Assembly: GCA_019751945.1 (NCBI GenBank)
Contig: JAIEMT010000054.1
Coordinates: 1-46,776 of the forward strand
Source of the DNA: a bacterium
GTDB taxonomy: Bacteria; Bdellovibrionota; UBA1018
DNA: 46,776 nucleotides
Reading direction: 5' to 3'
The notes under the pieces are model-generated. The model was not told the origin of the DNA. It ran no database searches and saw only the letters and a list, made by a program, of their open reading frames with translations. Shown here one piece after another: positions 8,023 to 15,972 of the stretch. Every line of letters starts with the position of its first letter. Within the stretch, counting starts at the first letter, position 1. A program made the position numbers and the translations under genes.

Positions 8023-9159
8023 ATGGCGGAAAAGATCAAAGTAGGATTCCCAGTTCCTCTTTCTGGAACATACGGAACCGAAGCCAAAGAACAATTGACG
8101 GCAGCCGAACTGGCTGTTGACGAATTTAACGCTTCTGGCGGTTTAGACGGCCGAGAAGCAGAGATCGTTGTACGCGATACCAAGCTTTTAAAGGAGCTGG
8201 CGCAATCTTCGGCAGAAGAACTCTGCACAAAAGAGAAGGTTCACGTCATGGTAGGCGCGCTCAAATCCGAAGACATGGTGGAAATTAGTAAGATCTGCGC
8301 CAAGCACGGCATCCTTTATAATGCCATCAGCCAGTCCGACACTATTTTAGAAATCCACAACCGACGTCGATCGACCTTTCACGAAGGCTGGGACTTCCAC
8401 ATGGGAGGTGGGGCCATCGGCAGATATGCTTTTAGCCACTACGGAAATCGTGTGGCAGTACTGAGTGGAATCCAGGAACTCGGAGAGCATTTCACGCGCG
8501 CACTCCTCCACGTGGGAACTCAGATCGGTGTCGATTTCATTTATAACGACAAGCACCCGGTGGGGTGTCAGGATTTTCGCCCCTTCTTAAAAAGAATTCA
8601 GGAACTCAAGCCCGAGGTATTGGTTTTTAATTGCTTTGGTGCGGATCAGCTCAACGCAGTGAAGCAATCTCGAGAGTTGGGAATTTTTGAAGATACGCGA
8701 ATCGTGTTGGCCAACTTTTCTGTCACGCAACGAATGATTGGTGGAGCAGATGTTTTTGAAGGAGTTGTCGGCGCGTGTGGGTACTACTGGCGCCTCGAAG
8801 AAAAATTCGCTTCAGCAAAAGAATTTAATAAAAATTATCGCGTGCGAAGTGGTGGTGTTGCACCAACGACGTACAGCGCTTTCGGATACGTCGGCACTAA
8901 AACCGTGCTGACAGCCATTCAGCGAGCAAAAACTTTAGAAACGGAAAAACTCATTCGCGAAATGCTCGCGATGCGTTTTGATTTTTGTCGAGGTCCGCAA
9001 TTTTATCGCGGCCTCGATCATCAATCGGTACAACCTGTCGTCATCGTCGAATCGAAATCAGAATCCGACATGCAATCGCCCGATGATTTTTTCGAAATCC
9101 TCGAGGTCAATGAATTTCTCGGACCGCGAACTTTTCTTGTCTCGCGCGAGACCGTCTGA
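8023..9159 (+). CDS. Periplasmic-binding-protein homologue without signal peptide (putative cytoplasmic ligand receptor)
   Basis: A type I periplasmic-binding-protein fold of the HAAT/Urt/AmiC class: KVGFPVPLSGTYG at the N-terminus, FNASGGLDGRE, and the late GLDHQS segment typical of these proteins. The mature-type sequence starts within four residues of the initiator Met, and an in-frame TAG at 8008-8010 excludes any upstream signal peptide. AGGA precedes the ATG by about 3 bases. It therefore probably stays in the cytoplasm, like AmiC, the amide sensor of Pseudomonas. Its promoter must overlap the start of the divergent CheA-like kinase gene. Inference: it senses a small amide or amino acid and feeds this signalling block or the porin downstream. 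Ligand unknown. Confidence 0.88.
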   Translation: MAEKIKVGFPVPLSGTYGTEAKEQLTAAELAVDEFNASGGLDGREAEIVVRDTKLLKELAQSSAEELCTKEKVHVMVGALKSEDMVEISKICAKHGILYNAISQSDTILEIHNRRRSTFHEGWDFHMGGGAIGRYAFSHYGNRVAVLSGIQELGEHFTRALLHVGTQIGVDFIYNDKHPVGCQDFRPFLKRIQELKPEVLVFNCFGADQLNAVKQSRELGIFEDTRIVLANFSVTQRMIGGADVFEGVVGACGYYWRLEEKFASAKEFNKNYRVRSGGVAPTTYSAFGYVGTKTVLTAIQRAKTLETEKLIREMLAMRFDFCRGPQFYRGLDHQSVQPVVIVESKSESDMQSPDDFFEILEVNEFLGPRTFLVSRETV

Positions 9160-9190
9160 AATTTGACAGACTGCAAAACGAAATTTGTCA

Positions 9191-9217
9191 GAATTAATGT
9201 TTGACATGCATTAATTC
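9191..9217. promoter_or_regulatory. 27-bp inverted repeat (candidate operator) over the porin -35 box
   Basis: Perfect 9-bp arms, GAATTAATG and CATTAATTC, are separated by 9 bases. The TTGACA -35 hexamer of the downstream promoter lies inside the central spacer. This is the geometry of a dimeric regulator site that would compete with RNA polymerase. It does not match the Fur or PhoB consensus as I know them. Confidence 0.6.
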
Positions 9218-9228
9218 GTCGTTATGCT
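9201..9228 (+). promoter_or_regulatory. Sigma-70-type promoter of the porin gene
   Basis: TTGACA at 9201-9206 matches the -35 consensus exactly. After a 16-base spacer comes TATGCT at 9223-9228, a good -10. Transcription would begin near 9235, giving a leader of about 227 bases before the porin ATG at 9462. Confidence 0.65.
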
Positions 9229-9461
9229 TGAGTTAAATCTGAATGGATATTTCTGTGCGGCAGTGGGCAAATGGAATGCGCAGTCCCAACCTCGAGTGGA
9301 ATGGAATTCACGCGGAGGAAAGGTTGGATTTTATGTGCAAGCCAACAATGAGTCAGGTCCGTGCAGAGTTCAGAGATCTTTCCTCCGTCGTTAGTACAAC
9401 CAACAACAACAACCCAAATTTCTCTCGAGTTCAGTTCCGAAGAGAAAAGGAGAAATCTAGT
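9229..9461 (+). promoter_or_regulatory. Long untranslated leader of the porin mRNA
   Basis: This 233-base stretch has no gene I can support. A stop-free frame runs through it into the porin, but the residues are not signal-peptide-like, and a proper start with AAGGAG lies at its end. It contains a 7-bp inverted repeat, CCAACCT at 9286-9292 and AGGTTGG at 9321-9327, and a CAA-repeat near 9402-9414. Post-transcriptional control is possible but unproven. Confidence 0.4.
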
Positions 9462-10637
9462 ATGATGAGACGTTTATCAAGCCTCGTCGGCCTCGCGGCT
9501 GCTGTCGGCTTAGTGATGAGCGCTGCAGTTGCCCCGAAAGCAAACGCAGCGATTAGCGACAAGTTCAGCCTCAGCGGCTGGGCTCAGACCATGTTCCGTA
9601 ACGACATGACCTCTAACAACGGCAACAATAAAACCGGCTTCGATGCAGACGAAGTCGAGTTGGACCTCGCTTATAAGTATGATGACACCTGGACTGCTAA
9701 CGTCGGTATGTTGATGGGTCACTGGTCGGATTCTAACTCTCTCGGCGCCCCTGCTTCTAGCTACAAGGTTCCGTTCTTCTTCCTGAAGCGTGCAAACGTC
9801 GAAGGGAAGAACCTTCTTGGCGATGGCACCAAGTTGGTGTTCGGTCTCCAAGGCACTCCTTATGTCAACATGGTTGAAGGTCCTTGGGGCTTTAACTGGT
9901 TAGACGGCTACACGCTCGCTATCCAAAACTACTTCGTGCACAGACATGAAGCAGGTATCCGCATGGATGGCTCCGTTGGTCCGTTGGGCTACTCGGTCTT
10001 CATCAGCAGCGGTGAGTCGTTCTACAGCAATGCCATCCAAAACGACAACGGCATCGCAGGCACCTTGGCTATTCAATATAAGCCCATGGATGATTTGACC
10101 ATCGTTTTGGTGGACAACCTGTACGGCGCTGCTAGCGGCAAAGCTGGCGCTAACGTATTGGGCGGTTCCGTGATGTGGAAGACGGACAAGTTCGGTATCT
10201 TGGCTGAAGTCATGACGGCTGAGTCGAGGTGTAAGGACAGCACCTGGACACAATCTGCTTTCGGTGGCACCAACTGGTGTAACGGAGCTGCAGACACCAC
10301 GATCATCAAGCCGATGGGCTACGGTGTTTCTGCTTTTGCTAACTTGACGGACCATTGGGGTCTTTACGGCCAGTATTATTCGGGTAACTCTGACTTCGCA
10401 AACGGCAACGCTGGCGCACACAATCAGTGGAGCTACACGGATTCGACCGGTACGGAAGTTAAGCAATACAAGAGCCGTATCACTGTCGGCCCGACCTACA
10501 CCTTCTACAAGGACAAGTTGAGAATGGCATTGCTGTACTCGACCCAGGACTTGACCGATGCACGCGTGACTGCAAACGCAGGCGTCAACATGAAGAACAT
10601 GTCGCACGTTCGCTTTAACTTCGGCGCTAACTTCTAA
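9462..10637 (+). CDS. Outer-membrane beta-barrel porin
   Basis: The ATG at 9462 (or 9465) follows AAGGAG at 9447-9452 with 9-base spacing. The product starts with a clear signal peptide of about 29 residues (MMRRLSSLVG... ending APKANA). The mature chain of about 360 residues is rich in Gly, Asn, Tyr and Trp, shows alternating polar/apolar strands and ends in phenylalanine (NFGANF), the usual signal for BAM-dependent insertion. No family name is certain; it resembles general porins. Codon use looks biased (GGC, AAC, AAG, TTC dominate), which with the strong promoter, ribosome site and terminator suggests high expression. It is monocistronic. Confidence 0.85.
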   Translation: MMRRLSSLVGLAAAVGLVMSAAVAPKANAAISDKFSLSGWAQTMFRNDMTSNNGNNKTGFDADEVELDLAYKYDDTWTANVGMLMGHWSDSNSLGAPASSYKVPFFFLKRANVEGKNLLGDGTKLVFGLQGTPYVNMVEGPWGFNWLDGYTLAIQNYFVHRHEAGIRMDGSVGPLGYSVFISSGESFYSNAIQNDNGIAGTLAIQYKPMDDLTIVLVDNLYGAASGKAGANVLGGSVMWKTDKFGILAEVMTAESRCKDSTWTQSAFGGTNWCNGAADTTIIKPMGYGVSAFANLTDHWGLYGQYYSGNSDFANGNAGAHNQWSYTDSTGTEVKQYKSRITVGPTYTFYKDKLRMALLYSTQDLTDARVTANAGVNMKNMSHVRFNFGANF

Positions 10638-10678
10638 TTTAGAAGTTAATACCGAAATCTCGGGGTAACCCGAGTAGT

Positions 10679-10731
10679 AAAAACATCAACGGGCCACTCG
10701 CAGGGATGCGGGTGGCCCGTTGATGTTTTTT
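10679..10731 (+). terminator. Strong intrinsic terminator after the porin
   Basis: A 23-bp stem (10679-10701 with 10708-10730, one G-U pair) has a 6-base loop AGGGAT. It ends in a run of six T on the plus strand and begins with A residues, so it could work in both directions. It starts about 40 bases after the porin stop. Confidence 0.92.
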
Positions 10732-10767
10732 GCTTTTAAGGAAAGTGATTATTGCTATTATTAACTC

Positions 10768-11133
10768 ATGATCGAGAGAGTTCATCATGTGCAAGTCACC
10801 GTACCGATCGGCGCCGAAGAGTTTGCTCGCCACTTCTACACCACAGTTCTAGAGCTCACCGAGATTCCGAGACCCCCGGAAGTTCAAAAGTTTCCAGGGT
10901 TTTGGATGAAAGCGGGGAGTTCCGATGTTCACTTTGGAACTGAAGATCACGACGAAAAGGATCTCGCAAAGGCCCACCTAGCCTATCAAGTCAGTGATAT
11001 GAATTACTGGCGAAAGAAGCTCGAATCGCATAATATCCAGATCATTGAAACTTTCAAAATCATGGGAGCTGAACGGCTCGAGTTTCATGATCCATTCGGT
11101 AATCATATCGAATTCATTCAGCCCCCCAAGTAA
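10768..11133 (+). CDS. VOC/glyoxalase-family protein
   Basis: A 121-residue single vicinal-oxygen-chelate domain with two beta-alpha-beta-beta-beta modules. The start RVHHVQVTVP and the end RLEFHDPFGNHIEFIQ are family hallmarks; H7 or H8 and the late E in HIEFIQ are likely metal ligands. Family members include glyoxalases, dioxygenases and antibiotic-binding proteins, so the substrate is open. No strong ribosome site precedes the ATG. The O-methyltransferase gene follows after 21 bases in the same direction, probably in one operon. Confidence 0.85.
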   Translation: MIERVHHVQVTVPIGAEEFARHFYTTVLELTEIPRPPEVQKFPGFWMKAGSSDVHFGTEDHDEKDLAKAHLAYQVSDMNYWRKKLESHNIQIIETFKIMGAERLEFHDPFGNHIEFIQPPK

Positions 11134-11154
11134 GCAGCGAGCTAGGGAGTACTT

Positions 11155-11850
11155 ATGAGTTCTGCAACCAGCACCGTCGATAAAAAATTTGGCCAGAATG
11201 ATCCCAAAATTGTTCAGTACGCGGAGCAAGTCTTCGTGCATTCGGACCCTCTTTTGAACGAAATTGCCGTTCGTTCTGAGAAGGAAGGGCTTCCGGTGAT
11301 CCAAGTTTCGCAGATGGATGGCCTGCATTTGGAAGTCATTGCCCGATCCTTGGGTGCAAAGAAGATGGTCGAGATCGGCACCCTCGGAGGGTATTCTGGA
11401 ATTTGTTTACTTAGAGGACTTCAGCCGGGCGGCAAGCTGTATACCTTCGAAGGCTCTGCTCATCACGCGAAGGTCGCCACCGAGTCCTTTAAGAAGGCGG
11501 GCTTTTCAGACCGCGTGGAGATTTTCGTTGGAACGGCAATCCAGAATCTTCCAAAGATTGAACCGTACGGGCCCTTTGATCTAGTTTTCATTGATGCAGA
11601 CAAGGTGAGTTATCCGGCCTATTTGGATTGGGCTGCCAAAAATCTTCGAGTGGGCGGGACGGTTTTGGCCGACAATACTTTCGCTTTCGGCTTAATTGCC
11701 GACGAACATGTTTCTGACCCCCAAGACAAGGCCGACGTCGAGGCGCTTCGGGAGTTTAATCGAAAGCTTGCCGATCCGAAGGGCGTGTTTCGATCCACGA
11801 TTCTCCCCACTGGAGAAGGTCTCTCCTATGGTGTGAAGGTTCGGGCTTAG
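11155..11850 (+). CDS. Class I SAM-dependent O-methyltransferase (caffeoyl-CoA/catechol type)
   Basis: 231 residues matching the Methyltransf_3 pattern: the SAM-binding motif VEIGTLGGYSG, an acidic end of strand 2 (TFEGSAHHA), FDLVFIDADKVSYPAYLDWA, which carries the metal-binding Asp region, and GGTVLADNTFAFG. These enzymes methylate catechol-like hydroxyls using a divalent cation. AGGGAG precedes the ATG by about 6 bases. It follows the VOC gene closely. The stop overlaps that of the convergent DUF218 gene by 4 bases. Natural substrate unknown. Confidence 0.9.
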   Translation: MSSATSTVDKKFGQNDPKIVQYAEQVFVHSDPLLNEIAVRSEKEGLPVIQVSQMDGLHLEVIARSLGAKKMVEIGTLGGYSGICLLRGLQPGGKLYTFEGSAHHAKVATESFKKAGFSDRVEIFVGTAIQNLPKIEPYGPFDLVFIDADKVSYPAYLDWAAKNLRVGGTVLADNTFAFGLIADEHVSDPQDKADVEALREFNRKLADPKGVFRSTILPTGEGLSYGVKVRA

Positions 11851-12491
11851 ATTTTTTTGTTATTTCCCTGATTTTTGAAGAACTCGATCATCTCTGCAAG
11901 AGACGCGCAGTCGCCCTTCTTTTGGTACTGCTGGATACGTCTCCACTCCTCATCGAACATTTCTAAGCGGGGACGAACGATCGTATTTTCTCCGAGCAAC
12001 TGCTTGGATACCGGTTCAAACCAAACCACGGCTTTCAATGAAACCGGATAAAGGGCGCGCGTCGCACCTAAGCGTTTCATCGCTGCGAGGTGAGTGAGCG
12101 AGCATCTCAGAATATGATACGGGAATGACAAGTAAGCCACCGCGTTCCAATTCCGTTCAGCGCAGAGGCGATGAAACGCATCGGCTTCTTCATAGGTATG
12201 ACGGCCCGGGCGAACTTGAACGATGAAATCTGGGTTGACCTTGCCTTCTTGAACCAGCCATCGATGCCAAACCTCGGCACCGTTATAATTGATTTTCATG
12301 TCCCGGCATTCGGCTTCCGTCATGCCATTGAGGACGAGGTGTTTCACCCGACCTTCGCGCCAGAGTTGTGCGGCGAGGGTGAGCGAGCTTTTTTCTAGAT
12401 CTTTATTACCGTGGACGAAAAGTGCGGGAAGGTTTTCATCAGGCAAGGCGTGAGCTAGGGAAAGCGCCATTGCTTGCATCATTTCTAACAC
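11847..12491 (-). CDS. DUF218 / YdcF-ElyC-like protein
   Basis: 214 residues. The pattern LFVHGN..., REGRVKHLVLNG, GRHTYEEADAF and LSFPYHILRCSLTHLAA fits the DUF218 family (YdcF, SanA, ElyC), a Rossmann-like fold linked in Enterobacteria to envelope integrity. There is no N-terminal membrane segment, unlike SanA. A GTG start at 12491 has GGAGGG 7 bases upstream; ATGs at 12482 and 12479 are alternatives. The 14-base sequence just before the start (12492-12505) is identical to the one before the gene ending at 34382. Function unknown. Confidence 0.72.
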   Translation of the reverse strand: MLEMMQAMALSLAHALPDENLPALFVHGNKDLEKSSLTLAAQLWREGRVKHLVLNGMTEAECRDMKINYNGAEVWHRWLVQEGKVNPDFIVQVRPGRHTYEEADAFHRLCAERNWNAVAYLSFPYHILRCSLTHLAAMKRLGATRALYPVSLKAVVWFEPVSKQLLGENTIVRPRLEMFDEEWRRIQQYQKKGDCASLAEMIEFFKNQGNNKKI

Positions 12492-12518
12492 GAAGAGACC
12501 CTCCGACTGTCAGCTCTA

Positions 12519-13655
12519 TTAAGCTGCGCGTTTCAGGATGTGGGTGCCGTCACCAGCGAGGTTATCACCTGCTTGATCGCCTTCTTCAATGCGTCGGGCG
12601 ACTTCGTTGGCAACCGCCATACACGTGGTTAGTTTACCACTGAGTACTTGGAAGAAGCCAGGGGTGAGTGTGCTCACCACAGAAGGTCTTGCTGCGGTTT
12701 GATCGATGCGTGCGTCAACGATCAGGGTGCGCGGAGTGAAGTGGGATCGCACGTATTTTAAATCGGGCATGAAGGTGAAAATGCTTTCACCTTGTTCCTT
12801 CATTCTAGTCCAATTGGTATAGAACGGAGGGCGGAACTTGATATCGCTCTTGGTCTCCACTCGGGTGTGCACGCTGTAAGCGACGCTGTACCACCAATAT
12901 CGAGTTTTTGAGAAACCAATGGGGAGGATCCCGAAGCACGTCGGGCCGTCCATTAAAGTCAGGCCTGGAATTTCTTTTTGGCTTTCGAGCTCCACCATTT
13001 CTACGTATTGAATTTCAACTCGAGGAGCTTTCGGATGATCGTGCCAGCAGAGATTGCCAAAGCTAGCATTGACCAAATAGTCGGCTTCGAATTTTCCGCG
13101 AGTGGTTCGAACGACGAAGGGCGCTTCCTTTTCTAAAGCCTGGGCCGCTGCATCGGTCACCAACGTGAGATTTTTCGTCGCTGCGATTTCCTTTTTGAGA
13201 TCTTCGCGTACGGCAGCCATGTCCATCACTGGCTCATGCGTTTCTAGTAGAACCGAAACAGCGCGAGGTTTTAAAAACCACTGGTCGACGTTTGCGATCT
13301 TGTAGTTCACACCGCGGGCGTCGCGAAGAGTATTGGCAAATTTAATGAAATCTTGGGGTGAGGTGAGCGAGCCTTCAGAAACAATGGCGTAATAGCTTTC
13401 AAAGCTTCTCATGTGCTTGCCAAATCGTTCCTTGAGCAGCTCCAGTCCGGCCAGACTTTCGTAGGCGGTTTCTAAGCTACGGGGATAGTGAAAGCCATGA
13501 TGAATGCGGTTCTGGTTGACGTAAGAGGATTCCTGCAGGATGTCTTTGTTGCGCTCTATCAAAACAACCTTGCGGTCTTTGGCGAGTTTCAGCGCCGTGG
13601 TGACGCCGAACAAACCTCCGCCGACTACAATGACATCGTACTTGTTGGAATTCAT
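12519..13655 (-). CDS. FAD-dependent oxidoreductase (DAO family)
   Basis: 378 residues from the ATG at 13655, which has GAGG about 8 bases upstream. The N-terminus is a classic FAD-binding Rossmann motif (DVIVVGGGLFGVTTALKLA) ending in an acidic residue (LIERN). NRIHHGFHYPRS resembles the His-containing stretch of the D-amino-acid/glycerol-3-phosphate/L-2-hydroxyglutarate oxidase group. A late TPGFFQVLSGKLTT segment is also family-typical. A longer form from an upstream GTG/ATG would add 12 residues lacking that motif. It lies upstream of and divergent from the HAAT importer; a link to the imported compound is possible but not shown. Confidence 0.85.
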   Translation of the reverse strand: MNSNKYDVIVVGGGLFGVTTALKLAKDRKVVLIERNKDILQESSYVNQNRIHHGFHYPRSLETAYESLAGLELLKERFGKHMRSFESYYAIVSEGSLTSPQDFIKFANTLRDARGVNYKIANVDQWFLKPRAVSVLLETHEPVMDMAAVREDLKKEIAATKNLTLVTDAAAQALEKEAPFVVRTTRGKFEADYLVNASFGNLCWHDHPKAPRVEIQYVEMVELESQKEIPGLTLMDGPTCFGILPIGFSKTRYWWYSVAYSVHTRVETKSDIKFRPPFYTNWTRMKEQGESIFTFMPDLKYVRSHFTPRTLIVDARIDQTAARPSVVSTLTPGFFQVLSGKLTTCMAVANEVARRIEEGDQAGDNLAGDGTHILKRAA

Positions 13656-13818
13656 GGCTACGTCCCTCATTCCTCTTAGCCCTCTAGACATAAACTTATC
13701 GGTCCGTGGACTATAAAAGTTGACTAATTTAGACGGAATTAATAATTTATGGTAACTGACGGATTCTACTGATGTTTAGAGTGTTCTGTGAGGGCGGTGA
13801 GAGTGGGCACGTATCTCC

Positions 13819-13847
13819 TTGACGGGATTGAGGAATCTCCTCAAAAT
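13819..13847 (+). promoter_or_regulatory. Promoter of the ABC importer operon with palindromic spacer
   Basis: TTGACG at 13819-13824 and CAAAAT at 13842-13847 are 17 bases apart. The spacer contains a perfect palindrome, TTGAGGA-ATC-TCCTCAA (13828-13844). A repressor bound there would block RNA polymerase. A second, weaker candidate promoter is TTGACT (13720-13725) with TAATTT (13743-13748). Confidence 0.5.
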
Positions 13848-13900
13848 TTAAGAAAGTTACAATTAGATCAATACCAATCGATTTGGCCAAAGGAAGGCTC

Positions 13901-15076
13901 ATGAACAATACACATTCTCTATTTAGAAAAAAGTTTCTCTCGGCTTTTGCACTGCTCTTGTTGGCAGCGTCGTCCATGGCGACTGCCGAAGACGTTAAAT
14001 TCGGGATCTATGGAGCTCTTTCGGGAGGAACAGGCCCGCTTGGTCAGTCGATGAAAAATGGCGTCGAGCTCGCAGTTGAAGAGATCAACGCGGCCGGTGG
14101 CATCTTAGGAAAGAAAATCGCTATCGTGTTTCGCGACGATGAAGCCAAGAATGAAAAAGGCGCTCAAGTCGTGCAAGAGCTGCTCGACAAAGAGGGCGTC
14201 GTGGCTCTTTTTGGTCCTACCAATACCGGTGTTGCCGATGCCAGCACTCGCTACACGAACAAGAGAAAAGTTCCGCAGTTCATCAGTGTGAGCGCGGGTG
14301 CGAAGGTGAATGAACTTTTCAAAGATAGTCCTGAAAACTATGTTTTCAGAATCGTTGCTAACGATGACATTCAATCCAAAGTGATCGTGAAAGAAGCGGT
14401 CGTGGCGCGCAAGTTCAAGAAGCCCGCGATTCTTTGTGATGACACCAACTTTGGTCAGGCCGGTCGTGAGCGTTTAGAAAAAGAATTGGCTGCCAAGAAA
14501 ATCACCCCAGTCTACGTCGGCAAGTTCAAGATTAAGGACACCGATATGTCGGCCCAGCTTCTCCAAGCAAAAGCCGCAGGTGCGGATGTGATTTTGGGCT
14601 ATGGCATTGGTCCCGAGATGGCGGCTGTTTCAAACTCCATGGACAGAATTGGTTGGAAGGTTCCGCTCGTGGGTGCTTGGACGCTTTCGATGCCTAACTA
14701 CATCAACAACGCTGGCAAAAATGGTGAGGGCACGAGCATGCCCCAAAGCTTCATCGAAGCTGGGAAACACACGCCTCGTGAAGAAAAGTTCCTCTCCGCC
14801 TATCGCGCGAAGTACAACGAGAAGCCGATTCAATCGGCGATTGCAGCAGTGCAGGCTTACGACTCGGTTTACTTGTTAAAAGCCGGCATCGAGCAAGCGA
14901 AGTCGTTTGAAGGTGCGAAGGTGCGAGCTGCTTTGGAAAATCTGTCGAAGCCTTTCCAAGGTGTCACCGGCGTCTATTCCAAACCGTTCAACGGTAAAGA
15001 CCACGAAGCCATGAAAGAATCTCATGTGAAGGTCGGGGTTGTGAAAGACGGAATCGTCGTACCGAAAGCGAATTAA
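13901..15076 (+). CDS. HAAT-family ABC transporter substrate-binding protein (LivJ-like)
   Basis: The start ATG at 13901 has AGGAAGG 3 bases upstream. A 26-residue signal peptide (positive RKK, then a hydrophobic core ending MATA) precedes the mature EDVKFGIYG. Features of the type I binding fold include LGQSMKNGVELAVEEINAAGGILGKKI and FGPTNTGVADA. The mature protein of about 365 residues delivers its ligand to the permeases encoded next. Members bind branched-chain amino acids, amides, urea or aromatic acids, so the ligand is uncertain. First gene of the livJ-H-MG-F operon; the stop overlaps the next start (TAATG). Confidence 0.95.
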   Translation: MNNTHSLFRKKFLSAFALLLLAASSMATAEDVKFGIYGALSGGTGPLGQSMKNGVELAVEEINAAGGILGKKIAIVFRDDEAKNEKGAQVVQELLDKEGVVALFGPTNTGVADASTRYTNKRKVPQFISVSAGAKVNELFKDSPENYVFRIVANDDIQSKVIVKEAVVARKFKKPAILCDDTNFGQAGRERLEKELAAKKITPVYVGKFKIKDTDMSAQLLQAKAAGADVILGYGIGPEMAAVSNSMDRIGWKVPLVGAWTLSMPNYINNAGKNGEGTSMPQSFIEAGKHTPREEKFLSAYRAKYNEKPIQSAIAAVQAYDSVYLLKAGIEQAKSFEGAKVRAALENLSKPFQGVTGVYSKPFNGKDHEAMKESHVKVGVVKDGIVVPKAN

Positions 15077-15972
15077 TGGCTGATTTTGTTCAGCTCTTAG
15101 TATCGGGCGTTTCTCAGGGAATGATTTACGCCCTCTTAGCTGTTGCCTACAACATCACCTTTTCGACTTCTCGAACCATCAACTTTGCTATCGGCAATCT
15201 GTTGATGATGGGGGGTGTTGTAGGCTTTTCTCTCTACATCGACATGAAGACCGGCCAACCTTTGGGGCGAAGCTTCATCATTCCGTTCATGGGAGTTTTG
15301 GTCGTCGGTTCGATCTTAGGCGCCTTCATTAACAAGTTTGCTGTGGAACCGTCGCGCCGAATGAAATCGGAATATGGTTCGGCGTTAGCCACGTTGGCCG
15401 TCGGTATTGTGCTTCGAAACTTAGTTGAAAGACGTTGGAGCACGGACGACTACAAGTTTCTTTCTCCAGTCGGAGACAGTCCCATTCGAATTTTTGGCGC
15501 GGGAGTCTATCCCCAGGAAGTCCTCATTATCGCGGCTTCGATTTTCATCGTGGTTGCGCTGGAAACCTTCAAAAGTAAAACCGTTTTAGGGCGTTCCATT
15601 CAAGCCATCAGCGAAGATCGAGTGACGGCAAGCCTGATGGGCATTAACCCCGGCTTCATCGTGGGGTTCTCCTTCATTCTGAGCGCTATGATTGCTGGGG
15701 TGGCGGGTCTTCTGGTCGCACCCATTACACTCGTTTCAGCGACGATGGGCACGGTGATTGGAATCAAGGCTTATGCGGTTTCCATTATCGGCGGACTGGA
15801 GTCTGGCTACGGAACGATTGTGGGCGGAATTATTCTCGGCCTTTGCGAAGTTTTCACGGCGCGATTTATTTCGAGCGGATACAAAGACACCACTGGGTTT
15901 GTCTTTTTGATTTTGATCATCTTGTTAAGACCCAACGGAATTTTCGGTAGAAAGGTAGTGAGGAAAGTATGA
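15076..15972 (+). CDS. HAAT ABC transporter permease (LivH-like)
   Basis: 298 residues with about eight membrane segments. The N-terminal LLVSGVSQGMIYALLAVAYN and the later TINFAIGNLLMMGG region are typical of LivH. The segment QAISEDRVTASLMGIN is the cytoplasmic coupling loop that touches the ATPases. The ATG overlaps the livJ-like stop and the stop overlaps the next gene start, so translation is coupled. It pairs with the LivM half of the downstream fusion to form the membrane channel. Confidence 0.95.
   Translation: MADFVQLLVSGVSQGMIYALLAVAYNITFSTSRTINFAIGNLLMMGGVVGFSLYIDMKTGQPLGRSFIIPFMGVLVVGSILGAFINKFAVEPSRRMKSEYGSALATLAVGIVLRNLVERRWSTDDYKFLSPVGDSPIRIFGAGVYPQEVLIIAASIFIVVALETFKSKTVLGRSIQAISEDRVTASLMGINPGFIVGFSFILSAMIAGVAGLLVAPITLVSATMGTVIGIKAYAVSIIGGLESGYGTIVGGIILGLCEVFTARFISSGYKDTTGFVFLILIILLRPNGIFGRKVVRKV

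Noticed and set aside
9163..9186. Second TTGACA at 9163-9168 as a porin promoter
   Set aside because: No -10-like hexamer follows at 16-18 bases; it is partly explained by the local TGACA/TGTCA inverted repeat.
9243..9461. N-terminal extension of the porin by 73 residues
   Set aside because: The extension would bury the signal peptide; AAGGAG and the signal sequence fix the start at 9462, and the promoter makes this region leader RNA.
9900..10607. 235-codon open frame antisense to the porin
   Set aside because: A shadow of strongly biased porin codon use; composition is not protein-like and there is no ribosome site.
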